From Terrisporobacter sp. (GTDB lineage Bacteria; Bacillota_A; Clostridia; Peptostreptococcales; Peptostreptococcaceae): a stretch of 12,489 nucleotides of DNA. Shown here piece by piece: positions 1 through 7,699 of this stretch (positions within the stretch are counted from its first letter, which is position 1; each line of letters opens with the position of its first letter). The stretch lies in contig JARKUZ010000094.1 of the NCBI GenBank assembly GCA_029851945.1, positions 1-12,489 of the forward strand, read 5' to 3'. Position numbers and translations under genes: made by a program. The notes under the pieces were generated by a model, which had not been told where the DNA came from, ran no database searches, and worked only from the letters and a program-made list of their open reading frames with translations.

Positions 1-473
1 AATACTTGTCCTAAATATCCTATTAATAAATTGCTTATCTGTGGCATAGCAGAAAATAGTTTATCGCCTACTGATTTTAAAGTATTTGGATCAACATTTT
101 TTAAGCTATCACCAATCTGTATAAGAAAAGTTTGAGTTTTTTCAGCATATAAAGGAACTTGGCTTATTATATCTGCTAAACTACTTATTAATATAGGTAC
201 TGTAACAAATATAAAAGAACCTATTATAAGAAGTAAAAATCCATATGTTATACATAAAGCAAATATTCTTTTAATCTTAAACTTATTTTCTAAGAAACTA
301 ACAATAGGAGTGAATATATATGCTAATACAAACGCTATAACAAATGGAGTTAAAAGTGAAAATAAAACCTTAAAAATACCTAAGAAGTACTGATAATTAT
401 CTATAAGTTTTATTATTATATAAGAAACTACTAATGTAAGTACGAGACTCAGATTAATTTTTTTATTTTTCAA
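1..473 (-). CDS. AI-2E family (YtvI/PerM-type) membrane permease, N-terminal part
   Basis: Partial gene: the first 157 codons are visible and the C-terminus lies beyond the window start. The translation (KNKKINLSLVLTLVV..., then KVLFSLLTPFVIAF..., then CITYGFLLLIIGSF...) gives three strongly hydrophobic stretches at about residues 7-22, 27-50 and 68-90. A more polar, helical segment follows, with SLADIISQVP and a NVDPNTLKSVGDK stretch. That hydrophobic N-terminus plus an extended soluble segment is typical of the AI-2E/PerM permease family, whose full proteins run to about 350-370 residues; substrates are mostly unknown. The start is taken as TTG at 473, because an AAAGGATG ribosome binding site lies about 8 bases upstream and the in-frame codons between them offer no better start. 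It is divergent from the germination genes and probably unrelated to them. Family assignment is from pattern recognition only. Confidence 0.75.
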   Translation of the reverse strand, partial: MKNKKINLSLVLTLVVSYIIIKLIDNYQYFLGIFKVLFSLLTPFVIAFVLAYIFTPIVSFLENKFKIKRIFALCITYGFLLLIIGSFIFVTVPILISSLADIISQVPLYAEKTQTFLIQIGDSLKNVDPNTLKSVGDKLFSAMPQISNLLIGYLGQV

Positions 474-536
474 ATCAACACATCCTTTCTAATTGAATAT
501 TTCATTTTAGTGAATTTTAAATAAATCAATATATGT

Positions 537-542
537 ATTATA
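537..542 (-). promoter_or_regulatory. possible -10 box for the permease gene
   Basis: The minus strand reads TATAAT here, 64 bases upstream of the TTG start of the permease. No convincing -35 hexamer sits 16-18 bases further upstream, and chance TATAAT is common in such AT-rich DNA, so this is only a candidate. Confidence 0.3.
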
Positions 543-543
543 C

Positions 544-570
544 AATAAATTTAGCATAAATACATACATA
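544..570 (+). promoter_or_regulatory. possible sporulation sigma-E type promoter of cspBA
   Basis: CATACATA at 563-570 matches the CATACA core of the sigma-E -10 consensus, and AATAAAT at 544-550 carries the ATA of a sigma-E -35 element at a suitable distance. A start point near 577 would give a leader of about 55 bases. In C. difficile the csp genes are expressed in the mother cell under sigma-E, so the match fits expectation. In DNA this AT-rich it could still be chance. Confidence 0.35.
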
Positions 571-619
571 TATATTATAAATATTAGAAATAGCAAAAAT
601 AAATATAGGTATAAGCATA

Positions 620-626
620 GGGGGTG
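620..626 (+). promoter_or_regulatory. ribosome binding site that fixes an ATC start for cspBA
   Basis: GGGGGTG differs by one base from the GGAGGTG complement of the 16S rRNA tail. Seven bases separate its G run from ATC at 632, the normal spacing. No ATG, GTG or TTG in the cspBA frame lies near it; the only GTG here (624) is out of frame and reaches a stop within eight codons. Confidence 0.65.
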
Positions 627-631
627 TTTTT

Positions 632-3600
632 ATCGAATTCGAAGTAATTGTCAGATATAATGGAGATATTTCATTTATACAAGAAGAATTAGGAGTATTT
701 GTAGAAATTTTAGAATATAACTATGCCATAATAACAGCTGATAGTGAAGAAAAAATTGATGCGTTACTTAATTATCCTCAGATAGCATTTATAGAAAAAC
801 CATTTATATTAACTACTCAAGATGTACAAAGTTTTTCAAGAACAGGAATAACTAGATTTAAAAATTTAAATAGGCTAACTGGAAAAGGAACACTAATAGG
901 TATTATTGACTCTGGAATAGATTACAACTTAGATATATTTAAAGATAGTCAAGGAAATTCAAAAATACTTTATTATTGGGACCAATCAATACAAGGAAAT
1001 CCACCAGAAGGATTTAGAAATGGTACTCTTTATACAAATGAAGATATAAATAGTGCAATAAGAGGCGAAAAGATAATACCAATATCTGCAACCAGTGCTC
1101 ATGGAACTCATGTAGCAGGGATATGTTCTCAAATTGCAAATGAAGCAAATTTAATAGTTGTAAGAGTTGGGAATAGACAAACTGATGTTTTTTCTAGAAG
1201 TACAGAGTTTATGAGAGCTATAAAATTTGTATTAGATAAAGCATTAGAATTATTAATGCCAATTGTAATAAATATAAGTTATGGTAGTAATGAAGGATCT
1301 CATAGAGGATTATCATTATTTGAACAATATATAGACGATATGTGTTCATTTTGGAAGAACAATATAGTTGTTGCAGCTGGAAATAATGCAGATAAAGGTG
1401 GCCATAGAAATATAAACATAAAGCAAGATAGAGAGGTTGAAGTTGAATTTGTAGTAGGTGATTCAGAGCAGGTGTTAAATATAAATATATGGCCTGACTT
1501 TATTGATAATTTTAGTGTTAGATTGGTAAGCCCATCTAACGCTAAAACACAAGAAATATCATTAACATCAGGAGAAATAAGAAATATAATAGGGGCAACT
1601 AGAATAAAAGGATACTTTTATCCTATAGCACCATATTCCCTCATAAGAAGGATTACTCTTCAAATGACATCTAATACATTTATAAATTCAGGAATATGGA
1701 AATTGGTATTTACACCTATAGATGTAGTAGTAGGAAATGTAAATATATATCTACCAACGTCAGAGGGAATAAGTAAAGATACTAGATTTTTAGGTGCAGA
1801 TAAGAATCAGACTGTAACTGTTCCAGGAACTGCAAGTAAGGTAATAACTGTTGGGAGTTTTAACTCAAGAACTGATAATGTATCTGTATTCTCAGGAGAA
1901 GGAGACATAGAAAGAAATGTAATTAAGCCAGATTTACTAGCACCAGGAGAAGATATATTATCAGTATTGCCAGGTGGTAATTTAGGTGCTTTAACAGGAA
2001 CAAGTATGGCTACCCCACATGTGACTGGTTCAGCAGCTCTTTTAATGGAATGGGGAATTGTAAATAGAAATGATTTGTTTTTTTATGGTCAAAAGTTAAG
2101 AGCATTTCTTATAAAAGAGGCTAGAAGAAACCCTGTATATAGTTACCCAAATAATTCTATGGGATATGGTCTTTTTGATTTATCAAATGTAGATTTAAGT
2201 AGTATGTCTCAAATGAATAATCAATATAATTCTTTATATAGAAGTAATAAAAAAAAAGCGAAAAAACTTAAAAGACTAGAAATTCCAGACGATATAAAAA
2301 CATATACTCAAACTTTTCACGAACCTGGATTTGAAGAAGAATTAAAAAAAACAAACTTAAATTACAAGTATTATCCTATAAGTGATAAAAATGGAATATT
2401 AATGATACCTGTAGGAGAACAAAATAAGATTAGTACAATAAAACGTTTAAGCTCTTATAAAACCTCAGAACCTATAATAACGATGAATTCACTAGGAACT
2501 ATAACTAGAGGAATAGAGAACGGAGTTGTAGCTACAGAGGAGATTGGTGCAAACTTTTTTAAAGATAATGTAAATATAAATTTAACAGGAAAAGGTGTAT
2601 TAATAGCTATAATCGATTCTGGAATAGATTACTTACATGAAGATTTTATATATCCGGACAGAACATCTAAAATATTATATTTATGGGATCAAACTAAAGA
2701 TGGTAATCCACCAAATGGGTTTTATATAGGTACAGAATATACAAGAGAAGAAATAAATAAAGCAATTTTAGAAAATGATAAGTCTTTATCAGTAGATGAA
2801 GAGGGAACGGGTACAATGTTAAGTGGCATATGTGCAGGACTTGGGAATATAGATAAACGATATGAAGGTGTAGCTCCAGATGCGGAGTTGATAATTGTAA
2901 AATTAAAAAAGATTGATGGAAATTATAATAATGCACTTGTAGAAGCTGGGATGGATTATGCATATAAAAAAGCAGCAGAAGCTAAAATGCCTTTGGTAAT
3001 AAATATATCTTTAGGAAGTAATGACGTAGTAGGAGCTACACAGAGGATATTAGCAGATACACCATTATTTAGTAGAGGGGTATGTCTTGTATCTGCAGCT
3101 GGAAATGAAGGTAATACTAGAACTCATGCTACAGGAGTGATTAATTTTAAGGGAGATGAGCAAGATATAGAATTGGAACTTGCTGAAGATGAAGAATTTA
3201 TTGATATTAATTTATGGATAAATAAGCCAGATAAAGCAAGTGTAGCAGTAGTATCACCAAGTGGAGAAGTAAGTAAGTTTATAGAAGTTGCAAATTTTAA
3301 TGAGGTAACGGGAATATTTGATTTAGAAGGTACATGGTATGCAATAACTTATATATATCCAACATCATTTTCAGGGCAACAAAAAACTATAATAAGACTA
3401 AAGAATGTGACAAAAGGTGTATGGAGGATTAGACTAAGAGGAGAATACATAAGTAATGGAATCTATAATATATATCTACCAAATAGAGCGATTATAAAAC
3501 CAGGAACTCAGTTTAGAGAATCAAGTCCAAATAATACTATAAACTATCCGTCTACTTATAGTGATGTTATATCAGTAGGAGCATATAACCTAATAAATAA

Positions 3601-3937
3601 TAGCTTATGGCCATCTACTTCGAGAGGACCAACTATAAATGGTTTGTTAAGACCAGACATAGTAGCACCAGGGGTAAACATAATATCAACATACCCAGAT
3701 AATAAGTATGCCACTATAACGGGAACTGCAGCATCAGCTGCGTATGTATCTGGAGCTGCAAGTTTTTACTTACAATACACATTAGTTGAAGGCTATTATA
3801 AACAAAAATCATTTACAACAATGATAAGAACTTTTCTTCAAGCAGGTGCAAAAAGAAATAAGGAAATAATTTATCCAAATGAAAGTTATGGATATGGGGA
3901 GTTAGATATAATTGGAATGTTTAATCAATTAAAATAA
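632..3937 (+). CDS. cspBA: CspBA: CspB germination protease fused to CspA pseudoprotease
   Basis: Subtilisin-like germination protein of 1101 residues, made of two subtilase units as in C. difficile CspBA. The CspB unit (about 1-520) has a short prodomain (about 1-66, ending ...QDVQ/SF, a candidate self-processing site). It has a complete triad: Asp93 in IIDSG, His157 in SAHGTHVAG and Ser458 in GTSMATP. A long insert between His and Ser matches the jelly-roll domain known in Csp proteases. A Lys-rich linker follows (about 521-550). The CspA unit (about 551-1101) keeps Asp662 but has Thr726 (GTGTM) in place of His and Ala1033 (TGTAAS) in place of Ser, so it should be inactive. By family knowledge CspB cuts pro-SleC to start cortex breakdown, CspA acts in co-germinant response, and YabG separates the two units. 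The first in-frame ATG, at codon 194, would delete the prodomain and both Asp and His. The ATC start is therefore preferred; it is the odd point of this gene. Confidence 0.93.
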   Translation: MEFEVIVRYNGDISFIQEELGVFVEILEYNYAIITADSEEKIDALLNYPQIAFIEKPFILTTQDVQSFSRTGITRFKNLNRLTGKGTLIGIIDSGIDYNLDIFKDSQGNSKILYYWDQSIQGNPPEGFRNGTLYTNEDINSAIRGEKIIPISATSAHGTHVAGICSQIANEANLIVVRVGNRQTDVFSRSTEFMRAIKFVLDKALELLMPIVINISYGSNEGSHRGLSLFEQYIDDMCSFWKNNIVVAAGNNADKGGHRNINIKQDREVEVEFVVGDSEQVLNINIWPDFIDNFSVRLVSPSNAKTQEISLTSGEIRNIIGATRIKGYFYPIAPYSLIRRITLQMTSNTFINSGIWKLVFTPIDVVVGNVNIYLPTSEGISKDTRFLGADKNQTVTVPGTASKVITVGSFNSRTDNVSVFSGEGDIERNVIKPDLLAPGEDILSVLPGGNLGALTGTSMATPHVTGSAALLMEWGIVNRNDLFFYGQKLRAFLIKEARRNPVYSYPNNSMGYGLFDLSNVDLSSMSQMNNQYNSLYRSNKKKAKKLKRLEIPDDIKTYTQTFHEPGFEEELKKTNLNYKYYPISDKNGILMIPVGEQNKISTIKRLSSYKTSEPIITMNSLGTITRGIENGVVATEEIGANFFKDNVNINLTGKGVLIAIIDSGIDYLHEDFIYPDRTSKILYLWDQTKDGNPPNGFYIGTEYTREEINKAILENDKSLSVDEEGTGTMLSGICAGLGNIDKRYEGVAPDAELIIVKLKKIDGNYNNALVEAGMDYAYKKAAEAKMPLVINISLGSNDVVGATQRILADTPLFSRGVCLVSAAGNEGNTRTHATGVINFKGDEQDIELELAEDEEFIDINLWINKPDKASVAVVSPSGEVSKFIEVANFNEVTGIFDLEGTWYAITYIYPTSFSGQQKTIIRLKNVTKGVWRIRLRGEYISNGIYNIYLPNRAIIKPGTQFRESSPNNTINYPSTYSDVISVGAYNLINNSLWPSTSRGPTINGLLRPDIVAPGVNIISTYPDNKYATITGTAASAAYVSGAASFYLQYTLVEGYYKQKSFTTMIRTFLQAGAKRNKEIIYPNESYGYGELDIIGMFNQLK

Positions 3938-3961
3938 AGTTAGATAGGGAGTAAAATCACT

Positions 3962-5647
3962 GTGGAAAAATCTTATATTATAGTATATCAAGGTAGCTTA
4001 GATGAAGTAATAAATGATTTATTAAAAAATCAAATAGAAAAATATATAATATTAAATGATACTATATTAGTAATATATGTTCCTATAGACTTTGATGAAT
4101 TAAAACTAACTAAAATAGATACTGTTGCCTGGTGGCAAAATTCAGCTCCGATGAGTTCATTAATAGACATAACAAATAATATGAGTGAAGGAGAAAGTAC
4201 TACTAGCGCTGCTGGAACTGATTATATTTATAAAAATCCGTATATAAATATTACAGGAAAAGGTATATTAATAGCTATAATAGATTCTGGAATAGATTAC
4301 TTAAACCCAGATTTTATAAATTTAGATGGTACAACAAGGATAGTATCGATATGGGACCAAGAAAGTATAAAAAAAGATCCTCCAGAAGGATTATTATATG
4401 GAAGTGAATTTACAAGAGATGAAATAAACCAAGCTATAAAAGAAAATGATGATACGTTAACTAAAGATAATATGGGTACAGGAACAATGGCAGCTGGAAT
4501 TGCATCAGGTAATGGAAGTTTAAGTAGAGAATATAAAGGTGTGGCCGTAGATAGTGAACTAATAATAGTAAAACTTAGAGAATACAAAGATAGATACAAA
4601 AAAGGTATAACAAATTATGAAAAAACAGATTTTTTAGCTGCAATAAAGTATGTTTTAGATATAGCTAAAAAAGAGAAAAAAGAGCTAATAATAAATCTGA
4701 CAGTAGGTCTTATGTCAAAATCAATAGTAAATCTTACTATGTTAGAAACATTTTCGGATATAGGTAAACCAGGAATTATAGTAGTAAGTGGTGCAGGTAA
4801 TGAAGGAAATACAGATATACATTATCAAGGGATAATTACATCTTTAGAAGAAAAAAATGATATAACCATTCAGGTAGGAGAACAGTTAAATTTAGATATA
4901 ACAATAGTGGCAGTTGGTCCAGATAAGATTGGGGCATCAATAATATCTCCAGGGGGAGAAGTAAGCTATCAAATAATGTATTCTCCAGATTTTTTTGTAT
5001 ATAGAGGAAGATTTAATCTAGAAGATACAGCCTACGAAATGAAATTTACTTATCCATGGCTAGAATCAGGGCATCAAGAATTAGTGATAAGACTACTAGA
5101 CGTTAAGCCTGGTATATGGAATGTAAGACTTGCACCTGAATTTATAATTAGAGGTGAGTATGATTTATATTTGCCAAATAAAAACTTAATGTCTGAAAAT
5201 ACTAGATTTCTAGATCCAGATTCAGTATCAACTATAACTATGTATGCAACACCAGAAAATGTAATAACAATAGGTGGATACAATGGAAGGACTGATAGCC
5301 TATGGATAGGTTCATCAAAAGGACCTGTAAAAAATGGTGGGATAAAACCAGATATAATAGCACCATGTGTTGATATAATTTCAACATACAAAAATAAATC
5401 ATATAATACAGCAACAGGTACTGGAGTAAGTTCATCAGTAGTAAGTGGAGTATTAGCATTAATGATGGAATTTATAAAAGAACAAACTAATGAGTATGAA
5501 GAAGCATTATATACTCAACAATTAAAAACATATTTAATGCTTGGCGCGACTAAGAATGAGATATATACATTCCCAAATGTCTCCCAAGGATATGGAGTTT
5601 TAAATCTAAAAGATACTATTATTTCTATTTCAAATAACTTTGAATAA
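3962..5647 (+). CDS. cspC: CspC germination pseudoprotease
   Basis: Subtilase-fold protein of 561 residues, the usual CspC length. It keeps the Asp motif (Asp108 in IIDSG), but the His position is Thr173 (MGTGTM) and the Ser position is Gly488 (TGTGVS). These are the same substitutions as in C. difficile CspC (Thr170 and Gly485 there, as I recall), so it should be a regulator and not an enzyme. In C. difficile, CspC is packaged in the spore, is required for the bile-salt germination response and influences CspB-driven SleC activation. The start is GTG, with AGGGAG 10 bases upstream. The gene begins 24 bases after cspBA ends with no terminator between, so the two are probably co-transcribed. 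One oddity: where the other Csp domains here have PG before the VDII/VNII strand, this one reads PC (Cys469). Confidence 0.92.
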   Translation: MEKSYIIVYQGSLDEVINDLLKNQIEKYIILNDTILVIYVPIDFDELKLTKIDTVAWWQNSAPMSSLIDITNNMSEGESTTSAAGTDYIYKNPYINITGKGILIAIIDSGIDYLNPDFINLDGTTRIVSIWDQESIKKDPPEGLLYGSEFTRDEINQAIKENDDTLTKDNMGTGTMAAGIASGNGSLSREYKGVAVDSELIIVKLREYKDRYKKGITNYEKTDFLAAIKYVLDIAKKEKKELIINLTVGLMSKSIVNLTMLETFSDIGKPGIIVVSGAGNEGNTDIHYQGIITSLEEKNDITIQVGEQLNLDITIVAVGPDKIGASIISPGGEVSYQIMYSPDFFVYRGRFNLEDTAYEMKFTYPWLESGHQELVIRLLDVKPGIWNVRLAPEFIIRGEYDLYLPNKNLMSENTRFLDPDSVSTITMYATPENVITIGGYNGRTDSLWIGSSKGPVKNGGIKPDIIAPCVDIISTYKNKSYNTATGTGVSSSVVSGVLALMMEFIKEQTNEYEEALYTQQLKTYLMLGATKNEIYTFPNVSQGYGVLNLKDTIISISNNFE

Positions 5648-5688
5648 AGCGTATTTTATAAAAAATAATGCAAAAACTAAAGATGAAA

Positions 5689-5697
5689 AGAGGTGAT
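5689..5697 (+). promoter_or_regulatory. ribosome binding site that selects TTG 5702
   Basis: AGAGGTGAT lies with its AGAGG core 8 bases before TTG at 5702. An in-frame GTG at 5693 is part of this site itself and so cannot be the start. This shortens the predicted protein from 67 to 64 residues. Confidence 0.7.
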
Positions 5698-5701
5698 AGT
5701 T

Positions 5702-5896
5702 TTGAATAATGAAAAATGTAGAGCATTAAGTGGAGAAAATAACAAAAGATTAAAATCAAATAGGCCAACAAATCAAGAAAGCACAGCTGCTTGGGCAAAT
5801 ACACAGGAACTACAAGACGTAACTAATGTATCAATACCATCTTTAAATAATGTAGAAAATGCTAAAGAGTGGGTTGATAATGGAAGTAGATTATAA
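5702..5896 (+). CDS. small TAAW-motif protein (DUF3787-like)
   Basis: A 64-residue, hydrophilic protein with no signal peptide or membrane segment. The N-terminal third is basic and Asn-rich. It is followed by ESTAAWANTQ (residues 26-35) and, near the C-terminus, an AKEWVDNG stretch (54-61). A conserved TAAW motif in a short clostridial protein is what I associate with the uncharacterised family DUF3787; that assignment is from memory. Its function is unknown. It sits 54 bases after cspC, ahead of the terminator that closes the unit, so it is probably the last gene of the cspBA-cspC transcript and expressed during sporulation. It has a good ribosome binding site of its own and normal codon use, so it is a real gene. 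It lacks the Cys/Ser/Thr-rich core or leader features that would make it a likely modified-peptide precursor. Confidence 0.75.
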   Translation: MNNEKCRALSGENNKRLKSNRPTNQESTAAWANTQELQDVTNVSIPSLNNVENAKEWVDNGSRL

Positions 5897-5900
5897 TAAA

Positions 5901-5936
5901 AAAAGTATGCTTTAAGAATTTAAAGCATACTTTTTT
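5901..5936 (+). terminator. strong intrinsic terminator closing the first csp unit
   Basis: A perfect 15-bp stem (5901-5915 with 5920-5934) with a four-base GAAT loop, ending in a run of six T (5931-5936). It lies just after the TAAW-protein gene and separates cspBA-cspC from the second csp pair. Its A/T-symmetric ends mean it could also act in the opposite direction. Confidence 0.9.
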
Positions 5937-5992
5937 ATAGAGAAGATTAAAATTTTTATATAGAAATTTTTAACAAAAATAATGGTATATAC

Positions 5993-6001
5993 GGGGGTGA
6001 T
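5993..6001 (+). promoter_or_regulatory. ribosome binding site of the second cspA-like gene
   Basis: GGGGGTGAT lies 9 bases before ATG 6011. The core GGGGGTG is identical to the site in front of cspBA, a small sign of common origin or similar tuning. The 56 bases between the preceding terminator and this site must hold any separate promoter; I see no clean sigma-A or sigma-E match there. Confidence 0.75.
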
Positions 6002-6010
6002 ATAAATACT

Positions 6011-7678
6011 ATGAAAAAAGACTTTAGAGTAAATTATACCTTAGTGGGTAATGCTGTTTATGGAGAAGGTTTTGAAGAAGATTTAAAAAAACTAGGAGAT
6101 AAATTTAAGTTTGAAAAGATTTCAGATAACTTTGGGATATTATTTATCGAGAATGATGAATTTAGTAATTTTGGCGATGTTTTTAACTTAAAATCACTAC
6201 ATAGATTAGAACCTAGTGTTAGATTATCATCATTAGTAAATATAAATAGAGGTACTTTTAATGGTGTTGTGGCTAATGAAGATATAGGTGCAAATTTTAT
6301 TAAAGAAAATCCTAATTTATCAATAAGCGGTAAAGGCGTTATAATTGGTATTGCAGATTCTGGGATTGATTATCTACATCCAGATTTTATATATCCAGAT
6401 AAAACATCTAAAATTTTATATTTATGGGACCAAACAAAAGAAGGAAAACCACCAAATGGATTTCATATAGGTACCGAGTATAATAGAGAGGATATAAATA
6501 AAGCAATTTTAGAAAATGATGGTTCTTTATCTGTAGATGAAGAAGGCACAGGAACTATGATAAGTGGAATATGCACAGGATTAGGAAACTTAAATCCTGA
6601 GTATAAAGGAGTAGCAGAGGAATCAGATCTAATAATAGTAAAATTAAAGAAAATAGAAAATGATTATAATAATGGTTATTTAATAGCGGCTATGGAATAT
6701 ATGAATCAAAAGGCAAGACAAGAAAGAAAACCTCTTGTTAACAATATTTCCTTGGGAAATAATAGCTTGGTAGGAATTAGCTCTAGGCTTTCTTATGATA
6801 AATTATTTTTTGAGCATGGATTATGCCAAGTAATAGGAGCAGGAAATGAAGGTAATACACAGACACATGCATCAGGAAAATTAGGATTTAATGGAGAAAT
6901 ACAAGATGTGGAGATAGATATAGGTGAGGATGAGGAAATCTTAAATATAGAGCTATGGGTAAATAGACCAGATAAAATTGATTTATATATAATATCTCCA
7001 AGTGGAGAGGAAAGTCAGATTGCACTTGTTTCTGATTTTAATATTATAAGTGGACTATTCAATTTTGAAAATACTAGATATACAATATCTTTTTCGTATC
7101 CATTTTCTTACTCAGGACAACAAAGAACAGTAATAACTTTAGCCAATGCTAAAAAGGGAATCTGGAAAATTAGGTTAATAGGAGCATATATAACAAATGG
7201 AATATATAATATGTATCTAGAAAATAGAAAATTCATCAAACCAGGAACTAAATTTTCAAAGAGTGACCCAGAAAATACTATAAATTATCCATCTACATTA
7301 AATGATGTAATAAGTGTAGGAGCATACGATACTATAAATAATAGTCTATGGGCATCATCTTCAAGAGGACCTACTATAGAATCAGTATTAAAACCAGATA
7401 TAGTAGCCCCTGGTGTAAATATAATAGGTCCATATCTAAATAAAACATATGCAACAGGTACTGGAACAGGTATAGCATCAGCTTACACATCAGGAGCAGT
7501 TGCATTATTTCTTCAATATATACAAGTAAATGGTAATTATGAAAATAAAGCATTTGTACAAAAGATAAGAACATATCTAAGCGCAGGAGCCAGAAGAAAT
7601 CAAGATGTTATATATCCTAATTATAGCTATGGATATGGAGAGTTAGATATAAGAGGATTGTTTGAACAATTAAGGTAA
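6011..7678 (+). CDS. free-standing CspA-like pseudoprotease
   Basis: A 555-residue subtilase-fold protein closest, by eye, to the CspA half of the cspBA product. The N-terminal regions share [27 protein letters not shown] and [22 protein letters not shown]. The middle shares [10 protein letters not shown], and the C-terminus shares [13 protein letters not shown]. Asp116 (IADSG) is kept, Thr180 replaces the His, and Gly487 replaces the Ser (Ala in the CspA half of cspBA), so it is predicted inactive. It has no CspB partner fused to it, unlike CspA of C. difficile. It forms a two-gene unit with the next gene (21 bases apart). A role in sensing co-germinants alongside or in competition with the fused CspA is an inference from homology. 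The ATG start has a good ribosome binding site and keeps the prodomain-like N-terminus. Confidence 0.88.
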   Translation: MKKDFRVNYTLVGNAVYGEGFEEDLKKLGDKFKFEKISDNFGILFIENDEFSNFGDVFNLKSLHRLEPSVRLSSLVNINRGTFNGVVANEDIGANFIKENPNLSISGKGVIIGIADSGIDYLHPDFIYPDKTSKILYLWDQTKEGKPPNGFHIGTEYNREDINKAILENDGSLSVDEEGTGTMISGICTGLGNLNPEYKGVAEESDLIIVKLKKIENDYNNGYLIAAMEYMNQKARQERKPLVNNISLGNNSLVGISSRLSYDKLFFEHGLCQVIGAGNEGNTQTHASGKLGFNGEIQDVEIDIGEDEEILNIELWVNRPDKIDLYIISPSGEESQIALVSDFNIISGLFNFENTRYTISFSYPFSYSGQQRTVITLANAKKGIWKIRLIGAYITNGIYNMYLENRKFIKPGTKFSKSDPENTINYPSTLNDVISVGAYDTINNSLWASSSRGPTIESVLKPDIVAPGVNIIGPYLNKTYATGTGTGIASAYTSGAVALFLQYIQVNGNYENKAFVQKIRTYLSAGARRNQDVIYPNYSYGYGELDIRGLFEQLR

Positions 7679-7699
7679 TTTTAGGGAGAATATATCTAT

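Noticed and set aside
624..648. GTG 624 as the cspBA start, assuming a T was lost from the T run
   Set aside because: As given, this GTG is out of frame and stops within eight codons. Even with a correction the GTG would overlap its own ribosome binding site, so ATC 632 fits better.
2220..2300. CspB-CspA junction as an assembly error or recent fusion of two genes
   Set aside because: The frame is open through the linker, and a CspB-CspA fusion is the normal arrangement in this bacterial family.
2694..2963. Minus-strand open frame of 89 codons inside cspBA
   Set aside because: It lies wholly antisense to a clear subtilase domain. Its translation is a low-complexity run of Leu, His and Tyr of the kind that arises opposite AT-rich coding DNA.
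4297..5459. Three minus-strand open frames (73-105 codons) opposite cspC
   Set aside because: All are antisense to conserved CspC sequence, lack good ribosome binding sites and show no recognisable protein features.
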